Assembly: GCA_002320815.1 (NCBI GenBank) | Contig: DCLA01000010.1 | Coordinates: forward strand, 67,619-131,618 | Origin: Myxococcales bacterium UBA1660 | GTDB taxonomy: Bacteria > Myxococcota_A > Polyangia > Polyangiales > Houyiibacteriaceae | Direction: 5' to 3' | Length of the DNA: 64,000 bases | The notes under the pieces: generated by a model | The model's database searches: none | Told to the model about the DNA's origin: nothing | What the model saw: only the letters and a program-made list of their open reading frames with translations | Part shown: piece by piece, positions 49,265 through 60,548 of the stretch | Position numbering within the stretch: position 1 is the stretch's first letter | Layout: each line of letters begins with the position of its first letter | Program-made: the position numbers and the translations under genes

Positions 49265-49661
49265 GGCCCGCGTCGCCAGTGTCCAGGTCCGAGCTTGGCT
49301 AGACCTCTGTCGCGATCACCCAGGGACACGGCTTTGCCCAGACATTTGGAATCCTACCGAATACCTCGATGAACTCCTAAATAGTGCTTCTCCGCAAGCG
49401 CTACGCGGTGGCCGAACTGGCGCGCACTGAGAAACGCTATCACCCATCGAAGACCCCGGGCGTGCGTTGCACAGGCTTCGAAGCCTCTTCCGGACGACGC
49501 TCGGTGCTCCAAAGTTCTCGTCCCCGTCGGTGGGATGGGCGTCATTGACCAGGTTTTTCGATAGCGGTTCGTCGGGGCCGAAACATACGGTCCGTGGGAC
49601 TGGCGTCAGAGCGAGGACGAGTCTGCAAGTTGGGAGGCGGGGAGGGCGATCCCCGCGGGGG
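49265..49661. other. Right flank of the island, no gene seen
   Basis: About 400 bp of mixed composition between the island membrane protein and the end of the TPR gene. I see no convincing ORF, RNA, terminator or repeat of the tRNA-Gly end. The return to high GC happens at about 49,600. Confidence 0.6.
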
Positions 49662-52631
<2,970 letters not shown>

Positions 52632-52710
52632 AGGGGTGCGTGGAGGTGGGGCGCCGGGCTACGCGCTCGCGGAGAAAGTCCGCGGATCGACCCATCGGGT
52701 GTGGGATGGC

Positions 52711-52740
52711 ATACTACGCATCCCCGCCGGTTTGGGTCAA
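52711..52740 (-). promoter_or_regulatory. Sigma-70-like promoter for the TPR gene
   Basis: On the minus strand TTGACC (52735-52740) and TAGTAT (52711-52716) are 18 bp apart. The -35 overlaps the accC stop. It gives an mRNA leader of about 70 nt before TTG 52631. Confidence 0.5.
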
Positions 52741-54083
52741 CCTGTTGCGCGTCGTTCGGCGAGCCTCTCGAGGAACTTCGTGGAGAGGTTTCCGGACACG
52801 AAATCCGGGTCCTGGAGGATCCGGCGGTGCAGCGGGAGGTTGGTGCGGATGCCGTCGATGATGGTCTCGTCGACCGCGCGCCGGAGCCGGCGGATCGCGA
52901 TGTCCCGGGTGGGACCGACGGCGATCAGCTTGGCGATGAGGGAGTCGTAGACCCGGGGCACCGTCCAACCGGCGAAGACGCCGTCGTCGATGCGGATGCC
53001 GGGACCCCCCGCGGGGTGGTAGCTGGTGATCTTGCCGGGCCACGGGACGTAGGTGTCCGGGTCCTCGGCGTTGATCCGCAGCTCGATGGCGTGCCCCTTC
53101 ATGCCCGGCTCGTCGGGCAGGGTGGGGGTCTCTCCGGCGGCGAGCCGGATCTGCTCCATCACCAGGTCCACGCCGGTGACCTCTTCGGTGACCGGGTGCT
53201 CCACCTGGATGCGCGTGTTCATCTCCATGAACGCCAGGTTGCCCCGCTCGTCCATGAGGAACTCGAGGGTGCCCGCCGAGCGGTAGCCGCTCTCGCGGAG
53301 CGCGCGCTCGATGGTCGAGGTCATGTCCCGGCGGAGCTCCTCGGTCATGGCGACCGAGGGGGCCTCCTCGAGGATCTTCTGGTGTCGGCGCTGGATCGAG
53401 CACTCGCGCTCGCCCAGGACCCACACCTTGCCGGCGCCGTCGCAGAGCACCTGGAACTCGATGTGCCGGGGCTCCTCGACGTAGCGCTCGCAGTAGAGGT
53501 CGCCGTTCTTGAACGACGCCTCGGCCTCGGCGCGGGCGCGGGGGTAGGCCTTCCGCATCGACTCGGCGTCGCGGATGATCTGCATGCCGCGGCCACCGCC
53601 GCCGCCGGACGCCTTGAGCATCACCGGGAAGCCGACGGCCTCCGCCTGACGCACGGCGTCGTCCGCGTCCTGGATGACCTGGGAGCCCTCCATCAGCGGG
53701 AGACCCAACCGCTTGGCCAGGGCGCGGGCGGGGACCTTCTCGCCCCACTGGCTCATGTCCTCGGGGCGGGGCCCGATGAACGTGAGGCCACAGTCGGAGA
53801 CGATCTGCGCGAAGTCGGCGTTCTCGCTGAGGAAGCCGTAGCCGGGATGGACCGCATCGGCACCGGTGATCTCGGCGGCTGCGAGGATCGCGGGCACGTT
53901 GAGGTAGCTCTGGGTGGCGTCGGGCGGACCGATGCAGACCGCTTCGTCGGCGAGGCGCACGTGGAGCGCCTCGGCGTCGACCTCGGAGTGCACGGCGACG
54001 GTCTCGATGCCGAGCTCGCGGCACGCGCGGAGCACCCGGAGCGCGATCTCGCCCCGGTTCGCGATGAGGACCTTCTGGAACAT
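52737..54083 (-). CDS. accC: Biotin carboxylase subunit of acetyl-CoA carboxylase
   Basis: ATP-grasp enzyme that carboxylates the biotin on AccB in the first step of fatty-acid synthesis. The 448-aa protein has the N-terminal KVLIANRGEIALRV motif, HPGYGFLSENADFA, the ATP-binding glycine loop KASGGGGGRGM, ERECSIQRRHQK and MNTRIQVEHPVTEE, all standard for AccC. The ATG at 54083 overlaps the accB stop by one base, so the two are co-translated. Confidence 0.97.
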   Translation of the reverse strand: MFQKVLIANRGEIALRVLRACRELGIETVAVHSEVDAEALHVRLADEAVCIGPPDATQSYLNVPAILAAAEITGADAVHPGYGFLSENADFAQIVSDCGLTFIGPRPEDMSQWGEKVPARALAKRLGLPLMEGSQVIQDADDAVRQAEAVGFPVMLKASGGGGGRGMQIIRDAESMRKAYPRARAEAEASFKNGDLYCERYVEEPRHIEFQVLCDGAGKVWVLGERECSIQRRHQKILEEAPSVAMTEELRRDMTSTIERALRESGYRSAGTLEFLMDERGNLAFMEMNTRIQVEHPVTEEVTGVDLVMEQIRLAAGETPTLPDEPGMKGHAIELRINAEDPDTYVPWPGKITSYHPAGGPGIRIDDGVFAGWTVPRVYDSLIAKLIAVGPTRDIAIRRLRRAVDETIIDGIRTNLPLHRRILQDPDFVSGNLSTKFLERLAERRATG

Positions 54084-54529
54084 CAGCGCTGCACGCGGAA
54101 GAGACGGTCGCCGTACTCGACGGGCTTGCCGTTCTCCACGAGGATCTCGAGGATCTTGCCGGAGAACTCCGCCTCGATCTCGTTCATCAGCTTCATGGCT
54201 TCGACGATGCAGAGGGTCTGCCCCGCCTCGAAGCTCGAGCCCTCGTTGACGAAGGCCTTCGAGGTCGGGTTCGGCGCCCGGTAGAAGGTGCCGACGAAGG
54301 GCGAGGTGACGTACTCGCCTTCGACCTCGGCCTCTTCGGCCGCCGGAGCGGCGGACGCGGGCGGCGGCGCGAACGAGGGCGCCTGGGTCATCATGGGCAT
54401 GGGGATCGCGGCGGCAGAGCCCCGGCGGAGCACGATGCGCTCTTCGCCGCGCTCGAGCTCGAGCTCGCTCATGCCGTGATCGTCCATGGCTTTCATCAGC
54501 TCACGGAGCTGGTCGAGGTCGACTTCCAC
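54083..54529 (-). CDS. accB: Biotin carboxyl carrier protein (BCCP)
   Basis: Carrier subunit of acetyl-CoA carboxylase, 148 aa. The N-terminal helix (DLDQLRELMKAMDDHGMSELELERGEERIVLRRG) leads through an Ala/Pro linker to the biotinyl domain with the modified Lys in CIVEAMKLMNEIEAEF. The preceding thumb segment YRAPNPTSKAFVNEG is also typical. The start is GTG 54529 with AAGGA just upstream. It is followed by accC, and aroQ lies upstream on the same strand. Confidence 0.95.
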   Translation of the reverse strand: MEVDLDQLRELMKAMDDHGMSELELERGEERIVLRRGSAAAIPMPMMTQAPSFAPPPASAAPAAEEAEVEGEYVTSPFVGTFYRAPNPTSKAFVNEGSSFEAGQTLCIVEAMKLMNEIEAEFSGKILEILVENGKPVEYGDRLFRVQR

Positions 54530-54568
54530 TGTTCCTTTTCGCTCTCTCCGCGGTCGGCGCGGATGCGC

Positions 54569-55015
54569 CTAGCCGTCGGTCCGGCGGAGATAGCCGATGA
54601 GCGCCCGCAAGCCAAGGGAGTAGCTGTCCGCACCGAAGCCGGTGACGACTCCGACGGCCGCGGACGCGGTGTGGCTGTGGGCCCGGAAGGCCTCCCGCGC
54701 GTGCACGTTGGACAGGTGGACCTCCACCGCGGGTAGCGGGATCGCGCGCAGCGCGTCGCCCAACGCGATCGACGTGTGGGTGTAGGCGCCGAAGTTGAAC
54801 AGCACCCCGGCGTGGGTCGCGCGCGCCGCGTGGAGCCGATCGAGGAGCTCGCCCTCGTGGTTCGACTGATGGCAGTCGACCTCCACGCCGAGCTCGGCCG
54901 CGAGCTCCCGCAGGGAGTCGTCGATCGCCGCGAGGGTGGTCAGCCCGTACACGTCGACCTGCCGGGTCCCCAGGAGGTTCAGGTTCGGCCCGTGCAGGAC
55001 CAGGATCGTCTCCAT
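54569..55015 (-). CDS. aroQ: 3-Dehydroquinate dehydratase, type II
   Basis: Shikimate-pathway enzyme, 148 aa, that dehydrates 3-dehydroquinate. HGPNLNLLGTRQVDVYG carries the catalytic Tyr/Arg loop, CHQSNHEGELLDRLH the conserved Asn-His-Glu set, LFNFGAYTHTSIAL the Asn/Gly segment and AVEVHLSNVHAREAFRAHS the catalytic His and Arg. ATG 55015 has AGGAAG at a suitable distance. aroQ next to accB-accC is a common bacterial order; efp, often present there, is not. Confidence 0.96.
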   Translation of the reverse strand: METILVLHGPNLNLLGTRQVDVYGLTTLAAIDDSLRELAAELGVEVDCHQSNHEGELLDRLHAARATHAGVLFNFGAYTHTSIALGDALRAIPLPAVEVHLSNVHAREAFRAHSHTASAAVGVVTGFGADSYSLGLRALIGYLRRTDG

Positions 55016-55022
55016 GAGCTTC

Positions 55023-55385
55023 CTAGAACGTCAGCTCGCTCGCGAGCGACTGGCCGCGGGTGCGGAGCAGGAAGCGCGCCTTGCCGAGGTTGCCGGAGGG
55101 CTGGAGCGTCACCGCGACGAAGTACTCTTCGTTGATGAGCCGGATCACCGTCACCAGCCGCTCGGCCTTGATGGCGACCTCCTTGGCGGCCCCGGCCTGG
55201 AGCATCTCGGCGGCCTTGAGGATCTGCTTCAGAACGACCGAGTACTCCATGCCCACCGACTCGACATCGATGGTCTGGCCGTCCCGGACGTACTGGTCGA
55301 CGGGGATGCCGTCGTAGCCCATCAGGAGGCCGGCGATGCCGCCCTCGGTGTTGTCGACGACGGATTGGAGGACTTCCTTGAACAT
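55023..55385 (-). CDS. Roadblock/LC7 domain protein
   Basis: A 120-aa single-domain roadblock/LC7 protein: MFKEVLQSVVDNTEGGIAGLLMGYDGIPVDQYV followed by EYSVVLKQILKAAEMLQAG and AERLVTVIRLINEEYFVAVTLQPSGNLGKARFLLR. Proteins of this fold, such as MglB, bind and regulate small GTPases in cell polarity, but no GTPase gene is adjacent. ATG 55385 is the domain start. It is 8 bp upstream of aroQ on the same strand, suggesting one operon: roadblock-aroQ-accB-accC. Confidence 0.85.
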   Translation of the reverse strand: MFKEVLQSVVDNTEGGIAGLLMGYDGIPVDQYVRDGQTIDVESVGMEYSVVLKQILKAAEMLQAGAAKEVAIKAERLVTVIRLINEEYFVAVTLQPSGNLGKARFLLRTRGQSLASELTF

Positions 55386-55528
55386 GCGCGAGGGCGATCT
55401 CCGCATGGAACGGGACCCGGGGTCAAGTTCGCTGGCGTACCGCGCGCGACGAGGGGCGCTCCCCCGAGGGCGCGCGGGGCTCTTCGGGTGCGCTCGGCGT
55501 GCGGGCCCGCGCCACGCTCCCCGGGCGC

Positions 55529-55645
55529 TCAGCGATCGCGGTCGTCGAGCTTGCGGGTGAGCGCCACGGCGACGAGCCCGAGCAAAAAGAAGAGCGACCA
55601 AGCCATCCAAGCCGGCATAGGAGGGCAGGTTAGAGGTTTCTGCAT
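55529..55645 (-). CDS. Possible small single-TM protein
   Basis: Open frame of 38 codons from ATG 55645 (MQKPLTCPPM, then the hydrophobic AWMAWSLFFLLGLVAVAL and a charged end LTRKLDDRDR). The composition is that of a genuine small membrane protein, and AAGGA lies about 15 nt upstream. It faces the tRNA-Leu promoter region. A start at ATG 55618 is also possible. No family is recognised and it may not be translated. Confidence 0.3.
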   Translation of the reverse strand: MQKPLTCPPMPAWMAWSLFFLLGLVAVALTRKLDDRDR

Positions 55646-55664
55646 CGCTTGTCGTTTTCCTTGC

Positions 55665-55692
55665 TTGACTTCTCTGCTGCCGAGGCTAAACA
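55665..55692 (+). promoter_or_regulatory. Sigma-70-like promoter of tRNA-Leu
   Basis: TTGACT (55665-55670) and TAAACA (55687-55692) with a 16-bp spacer lie about 40 bp before the tRNA. Confidence 0.45.
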
Positions 55693-55735
55693 GGCGTCTC
55701 CCAACGGGGCTCCGGCCCTCGGGACCTGACAACTT

Positions 55736-55820
55736 GCGGATGTGGCGGAATTGGCAGACGCGCTGGATTAAGGATCCAGTGGGGCAACCCGTGGAGGTTC
55801 GACTCCTCTCGTCCGCACCA
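55736..55820 (+). tRNA. tRNA-Leu (anticodon AAG)
   Basis: A class II tRNA of 85 nt including encoded CCA. Acceptor GCGGATG pairs with CGTCCGC (one G-U). The anticodon stem CTGGA/TCCAG holds loop TTAAGGA, giving anticodon AAG (55770-55772). A variable arm (TGGGGCAACCCG) and T-arm GAGG-TTCGACT-CCTC follow. Confidence 0.93.
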
Positions 55821-55835
55821 ACGGTCCCACGAAGA

Positions 55836-55864
55836 AAGGCTACCCCGACGGGGTAGCCTTTTTT
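55836..55864 (+). terminator. Rho-independent terminator after tRNA-Leu
   Basis: AAGGCTACCCC (55836-55846) pairs perfectly with GGGGTAGCCTT (55850-55860) around GAC and runs into a T-tract. Confidence 0.95.
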
Positions 55865-55924
55865 CGTTCAGTCCTCTCGAACTCCCCGCGGCCGCGCCCC
55901 ATCGGAGCGCGGCCGCCGACGCGC

Positions 55925-56356
55925 TCAGCCGACGACGCTGAGGAGCTTCGTCATGCGCAGCATGAGCGGCAGGTGCGCCACCGCGCCGGTCACCTGGATG
56001 GCCCCGTCGGCGGAGGCCTTGGCCACCTCCCGCGCCACCTCGCCCCGCGGGTCGGGCAGCCCGAAGCGGGGCTCGAGCTCCACCAGGGACATCTTGGTGA
56101 TCCACTCGCTCGAGGTGCGGACGGTGGTGTCCGGGATGCCGTGGAAGTCGTCGTAGATGGTCACGCCGCCGTCGTGGAAGTGCAGGGTCACGACCATCTG
56201 CAGATCCTCGATCACGAGGGCCACCCGGCCGCGCATGCGGCGCAGGGTGTCCTTCTTGCCCGGGCGTTCGGTGAGGTTGTCGCGCACGAGCTGCGCGAGC
56301 ATCGAGGTGAACCCGTTGCGCTCCGCGCCGGGTCCGAGGGTCACGAAGGGTTCCAT
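55925..56356 (-). CDS. SCP2-like domain protein B
   Basis: A 143-aa protein resembling the SCP2 sterol-carrier fold: MRGRVALVIEDLQMVVTLHFHDGGVTIYDD, then MSLVELEPRFGLPDPRG and GAIQVTGAVAHLPLMLRMTKLLS. It lies 13 bp downstream of another SCP2-like gene. It may bind a hydrophobic ligand; the family call is by pattern and only moderately secure. ATG 56356 is the first start in the frame with matching sequence. Confidence 0.6.
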   Translation of the reverse strand: MEPFVTLGPGAERNGFTSMLAQLVRDNLTERPGKKDTLRRMRGRVALVIEDLQMVVTLHFHDGGVTIYDDFHGIPDTTVRTSSEWITKMSLVELEPRFGLPDPRGEVAREVAKASADGAIQVTGAVAHLPLMLRMTKLLSVVG

Positions 56357-56369
56357 CGGGGGCTCCGGT

Positions 56370-56813
56370 TCAGGCGGGCGGCTGCGGGGCGGCGTCGAAG
56401 TCGGTGTCGACCGCGGTCGCGCTGTTCACCAGGGCGCGCGACGACTCCACGAAGCGCAGCATGGTGGGCAGCGCGCCCTTGGTGAGCTTCAGCTTGCCCT
56501 CCATCATCGCCTTGATGGGGTCGACCTCGCCGCGGATCACGCTGAGCCAGCGGTCGTAGTCGGCGACGATCACGAAGGGGGCGGCGTCCATGGCGCCGAG
56601 GCCCTTCACGTACTCGATGCCTCGGCACTCGCCCTGGTGCACGTCGAGGACGAAGCCCATGGCGTCGTCGATGCCGCGCTCGGGGGTCGCCTTGACCGCC
56701 ATGGCGACCTTGCCGAAGGTCCACGGCTTGCCGTGCTTCCGGTAGGTCTCGTTCTGGTTCACGGCGTCGCGGAACGCGTCCGCCCAACCACGGGAAGGAA
56801 AGGGATGGCCCAT
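56370..56813 (-). CDS. SCP2-like domain protein A
   Basis: A 147-aa protein with SCP2-like features: WADAFRDAVNQNETYRKHGKPWTFGKVAMAV, GIDDAMGFVLDVHQGECRG, AAPFVIVADYDRWLSVIRGEVDPIKAMMEGKLKLTKGALPTMLRFVES. The last part is the usual D-x-x-x-AMMxGKLKxxG signature of SCP2 domains, so lipid binding is likely. ATG 56813 is the clear start. It heads a two-gene unit with the 55925-56356 gene. Confidence 0.78.
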   Translation of the reverse strand: MGHPFPSRGWADAFRDAVNQNETYRKHGKPWTFGKVAMAVKATPERGIDDAMGFVLDVHQGECRGIEYVKGLGAMDAAPFVIVADYDRWLSVIRGEVDPIKAMMEGKLKLTKGALPTMLRFVESSRALVNSATAVDTDFDAAPQPPA

Positions 56814-56888
56814 GGCGGCGGACCATGACGCGGGCCACCCGGGGGGGCAACGCGGGGCTCGGGGCTCCCCGCGTGCTAAGGCGACCCC

Positions 56889-57494
56889 ATGCTCCGACCC
56901 GTGCTCCGCCCCATGTTCCGACCCGCCGCCGCCCTCGTCCTCGCTTCGCTCGCCGCGTGCGGACCGAGCCCGACGCCGGTGACGCCGGCGGAGCTGCCCG
57001 CCGAGGACCAAGCGCTCCTGCGCTGTCAGCTCGTGGGGACCTGGCGCCTGGCCGGGGTCGGCTCCCAGCCCCAGGGCATGACCGCGGCGCGCTGGACCCT
57101 GCGCGCCGACGGGAGCGGCGAGTACGAGGAGCCCGAAGCCAGCGAGCGCGGGTCCGGGGTCGCCGGGGCGACCACGACGCCGCTCCGGTGGAGCCTGACC
57201 GGGCGGAACCTGAACCTCCGCGACGACCAGAGCACGACCACCTTCCGCGTGGACGACTTCGACGCCGACGCGATGACCTGGTTCCTCTACGACAGCTCCA
57301 CCCGCTACACCCTCGCGCGGGCGGGCACCGCCGAACCCTGTCCGCCGCCGCCGCCGCAGCCGGCGCCGGAGCCGGAGCAGCAGCCCGACGCCGCCAGCGA
57401 GCGGGCGGAGGACGACGGCGACGCCGAAGCTCCGGCGGACGCCGATCCGTCTCCCGCCGCCGCCGCCGCCGCCGCCGAAGGCGATGACGGCTAG
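56889..57494 (+). CDS. Predicted lipoprotein with Pro/Glu/Ala tail
   Basis: A 201-aa lipoprotein (PAAALVLASLAAC). The middle (about 45-145) is a small beta-rich domain of lipocalin-like appearance (LVGTWRLAGVG, ARWTLRADGSGEYEEPE, TTFRVDDFDADAMTWFLYD). It is followed by a low-complexity tail with a Pro run and an eight-Ala stretch. No function can be assigned. pgeF follows 25 bp later but has its own TAGCGT signal. Confidence 0.65.
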   Translation: MLRPVLRPMFRPAAALVLASLAACGPSPTPVTPAELPAEDQALLRCQLVGTWRLAGVGSQPQGMTAARWTLRADGSGEYEEPEASERGSGVAGATTTPLRWSLTGRNLNLRDDQSTTTFRVDDFDADAMTWFLYDSSTRYTLARAGTAEPCPPPPPQPAPEPEQQPDAASERAEDDGDAEAPADADPSPAAAAAAAEGDDG

Positions 57495-57506
57495 GTCCCG
57501 CTCGGC

Positions 57507-57512
57507 TAGCGT
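57507..57512 (+). promoter_or_regulatory. Putative -10 (TAGCGT) for pgeF
   Basis: TAGCGT ends 6 nt before ATG 57519 with no Shine-Dalgarno sequence. Confidence 0.4.
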
Positions 57513-57518
57513 GCAGCC

Positions 57519-58268
57519 ATGGCGGACCTGCTGCGCTCCACGCTCCTGACCGAGGCGGGCTTCGCCCACGGCTTCTCCCTCCGCACCGGCGGCGTCAGCG
57601 AGGGGCCCTTCGCCAGCCTGAACCTCGGGCGCGGTCTGGGGGATCCCACCGCGGCCGTGGAGACCAACCATCGCCGCTTCGCCGAGGCCGTGGGCTACGT
57701 GCCCGGCTCCCTCTTCGAGCTGAGCCAGGTCCACGGGCGCCGAGTCCGCGAGGCCGAGCCCGGCGAGGACCCGGCGCTCGTTCGCCAGGAGGAAGGCGAC
57801 GGTCTCTTCGCCCGCCGCGCGGGGCTCGCGGTGGGGATCCGGGTCGCCGACTGTATGCCGGTGCTCCTCGCGCATCCGCGCAGCGGAGACGTCGCGGCGG
57901 TCCACGCCGGCTGGCGCGGCGTAGAGCAGCGCATCGTCACCGCGGCCGTCGAGGCCCTGGGTCACCCGCCCGCCGAGCTCCTGGTGGCGATCGGACCCCA
58001 CATCCGCCAGGCGCGCTTCGAGGTGGGGGAGGAGGTGGCCGAGCGCCTCGCCGCGGTGGCCGGGGACGGGCCCCAGGTCGTCGATCGGAGCGGCGCCAAG
58101 CCCCACGTGGACCTCACGACGATCGTCCGGCGCGAGCTCGCGGGGGCCGGGGTGACCCAGGTCGACGACGTGGGCGGGTGCACCCACGCCGACCCGGCGC
58201 GCTTCTTCTCCTACCGTCGCGAAGGCACCACCGGGCGCCACCTGGCGGCCATCGTCGCCCGCGGCTGA
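57519..58268 (+). CDS. pgeF: PgeF/YfiH-family multicopper-like purine nucleoside phosphorylase (laccase-domain protein)
   Basis: A 249-aa member of the YfiH/LACC1 family, now known as purine nucleoside phosphorylases and, in E. coli, as the peptidoglycan editing factor PgeF. FAHGFSLRTGGVSEG, FELSQVHGRRV, GIRVADCMPVLLAHP and AVHAGWRGVEQRIV contain the zinc-binding His-Cys-His set, and GGCTHADPARFFSYRREG is the C-terminal signature. ATG 57519 gives the normal length. Confidence 0.93.
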   Translation: MADLLRSTLLTEAGFAHGFSLRTGGVSEGPFASLNLGRGLGDPTAAVETNHRRFAEAVGYVPGSLFELSQVHGRRVREAEPGEDPALVRQEEGDGLFARRAGLAVGIRVADCMPVLLAHPRSGDVAAVHAGWRGVEQRIVTAAVEALGHPPAELLVAIGPHIRQARFEVGEEVAERLAAVAGDGPQVVDRSGAKPHVDLTTIVRRELAGAGVTQVDDVGGCTHADPARFFSYRREGTTGRHLAAIVARG

Positions 58269-58350
58269 GCCGGGGTCGCCGCCCGGCGCCCCGAGAAAAA
58301 GGCCACCTGGCCGCTACCGTGGGGTGGGGGTCCCGTGTTAAGCCCCGGCC

Positions 58351-59190
<840 letters not shown>

Positions 59191-59197
59191 GCGCGCC

Positions 59198-60505
59198 ATG
59201 GCGAGCTACGAGGAAGCCCTCCGCTGGCTCTACGGGCTCAGCGCCCGCGGCGTTCGCCTCGAGCTGGACCGGATGGGCGGCGCGGTGGCCCACCGCGGTC
59301 ACCCGGAGCGGGACGTGCCCGTGGTCCACGTGGCCGGCACCAACGGCAAGGGCAGCGTCTGCGCGCTGATCGAGCGGGCGCTCCGCGAGGCCGGCTACCG
59401 CACCGGGCACTTCGCGTCGCCGCATCTGCACCAGTTCACCGAGCGGGTGCGCATCGACGGCGAGCCCCTGAGCGAGGCCGAGGTCGCCGAGCGCCTCCGG
59501 GAGCTGCGCTCGGCGCTGCCCTCCATGCCGCCGCTGACCTTCTTCGAGATCGCCACGCTGATGGCCTTCGAGACGTTCCGGGATCGCGCCTGCGACGTCG
59601 CGGTGCTCGAGGTGGGCCTCGGCGGCCGACTCGACGCCACCAACGTGGCCCACGACCGACGGGTCAGCGTGATCACCCGGATCGCCAGGGACCACACCCG
59701 GATCCTGGGCGACACCCTGGGCGCCATCGCGGTGGAGAAGGGCGGCATCCTCCGGCCCGGGGTCCCCGCCGTGCTCGGCGTGCGCGAGCCGGAGGCGCGG
59801 GCCGCGCTGGAGCCCCTGGTGGAGGCGACCGGCGTGCCCGGATGGTGGATCGGGGAGGACTTCGACGGGCGCTCCCTGGACGAAGGCACCCCCGCGCTCG
59901 ACGCGCCCCATCGGGTATCGCTCCGGATCGGCGCCGAGACTCACGAGACCGCGCTGGGCCTCGCCGGGGCCCACCAGGCGACCAACGCGGCCATCGCCCG
60001 GGCGGCCTTGGTGCGGCTCCGGGACCGGGGCTTCGCGGTCGACGACGCCACCATCGACCGGGCCTTCGCCGCGGCCCGCTGGCCGGGGCGGCTGGAGGTC
60101 TTCGCCGACGAAGGCCGGACGGTGGTCGTCGACTGCGCCCACAACCCCGACGGCTGCGAGGCCCTGGCGGCCTTCCTCCGCTCCCGTCGGGTCCCCGGGC
60201 CGGCGGTGCTCCTCTTCGGCGCCATGACCGACAAGGCCCACGAGGGGATGCTGGCGCCCCTGGACGGGCTGGTGGACCACCGGGTCTACGCCATCCCGCC
60301 CATGCCCCGCGCGCCGGAGGACCTCGCGGTCTTCACCGCGGTGCGGCCCGGGGAGATCGCCCCCACCGTCGAGGCGGGCCTCGCGCGGGCGAGCGAGCTC
60401 GCGGGCGAGGGGGGCACGCTGATCGTCGCCGGCTCCATCTTCCTGGTGCAGGAGGTCCGCGCCCGCCTGCTCGGGGTCCCCAGCGATCCCCCCATCGCGA
60501 TGTGA
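59198..60505 (+). CDS. folC: Dihydrofolate synthase/folylpolyglutamate synthase
   Basis: Mur-ligase-like enzyme that adds glutamate to dihydropteroate and folates. The 435-aa protein has the P-loop HVAGTNGKGSVCALI, TGHFASPHLHQFTERVRIDG, the catalytic EVGLGGRLDATN and VVVDCAHNPDGCEALAAFL. These are standard FolC motifs and length. ATG 59198 starts 7 bp after the accD stop, so they form an operon. Confidence 0.95.
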   Translation: MASYEEALRWLYGLSARGVRLELDRMGGAVAHRGHPERDVPVVHVAGTNGKGSVCALIERALREAGYRTGHFASPHLHQFTERVRIDGEPLSEAEVAERLRELRSALPSMPPLTFFEIATLMAFETFRDRACDVAVLEVGLGGRLDATNVAHDRRVSVITRIARDHTRILGDTLGAIAVEKGGILRPGVPAVLGVREPEARAALEPLVEATGVPGWWIGEDFDGRSLDEGTPALDAPHRVSLRIGAETHETALGLAGAHQATNAAIARAALVRLRDRGFAVDDATIDRAFAAARWPGRLEVFADEGRTVVVDCAHNPDGCEALAAFLRSRRVPGPAVLLFGAMTDKAHEGMLAPLDGLVDHRVYAIPPMPRAPEDLAVFTAVRPGEIAPTVEAGLARASELAGEGGTLIVAGSIFLVQEVRARLLGVPSDPPIAM

Positions 60506-60548
60506 AACGGTAGAAACGAGCGCGCCGGGGGGCCATACTCCGCCACCC

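Larger units (their letters stand above)
44934..49661. other. Accessory genomic island next to tRNA-Gly
   Basis: From the tRNA terminator to the end of the large TPR gene, the base composition and codon use drop well below the surrounding 70% GC (many A/T third positions, TTG, AGA, AAT codons). The segment holds five same-strand genes absent from the local housekeeping pattern, flanked by about 590 bp and 400 bp without convincing genes. No integrase, transposase or repeated copy of the tRNA 3' end is visible. The insertion next to a tRNA gene and the composition suggest horizontal acquisition. Confidence 0.7.

Noticed and set aside
54083..55015. efp missing from the aroQ-accB-accC cluster as a gene loss
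   Set aside because: Presence of efp in this cluster is variable across bacteria, so absence here is not informative.
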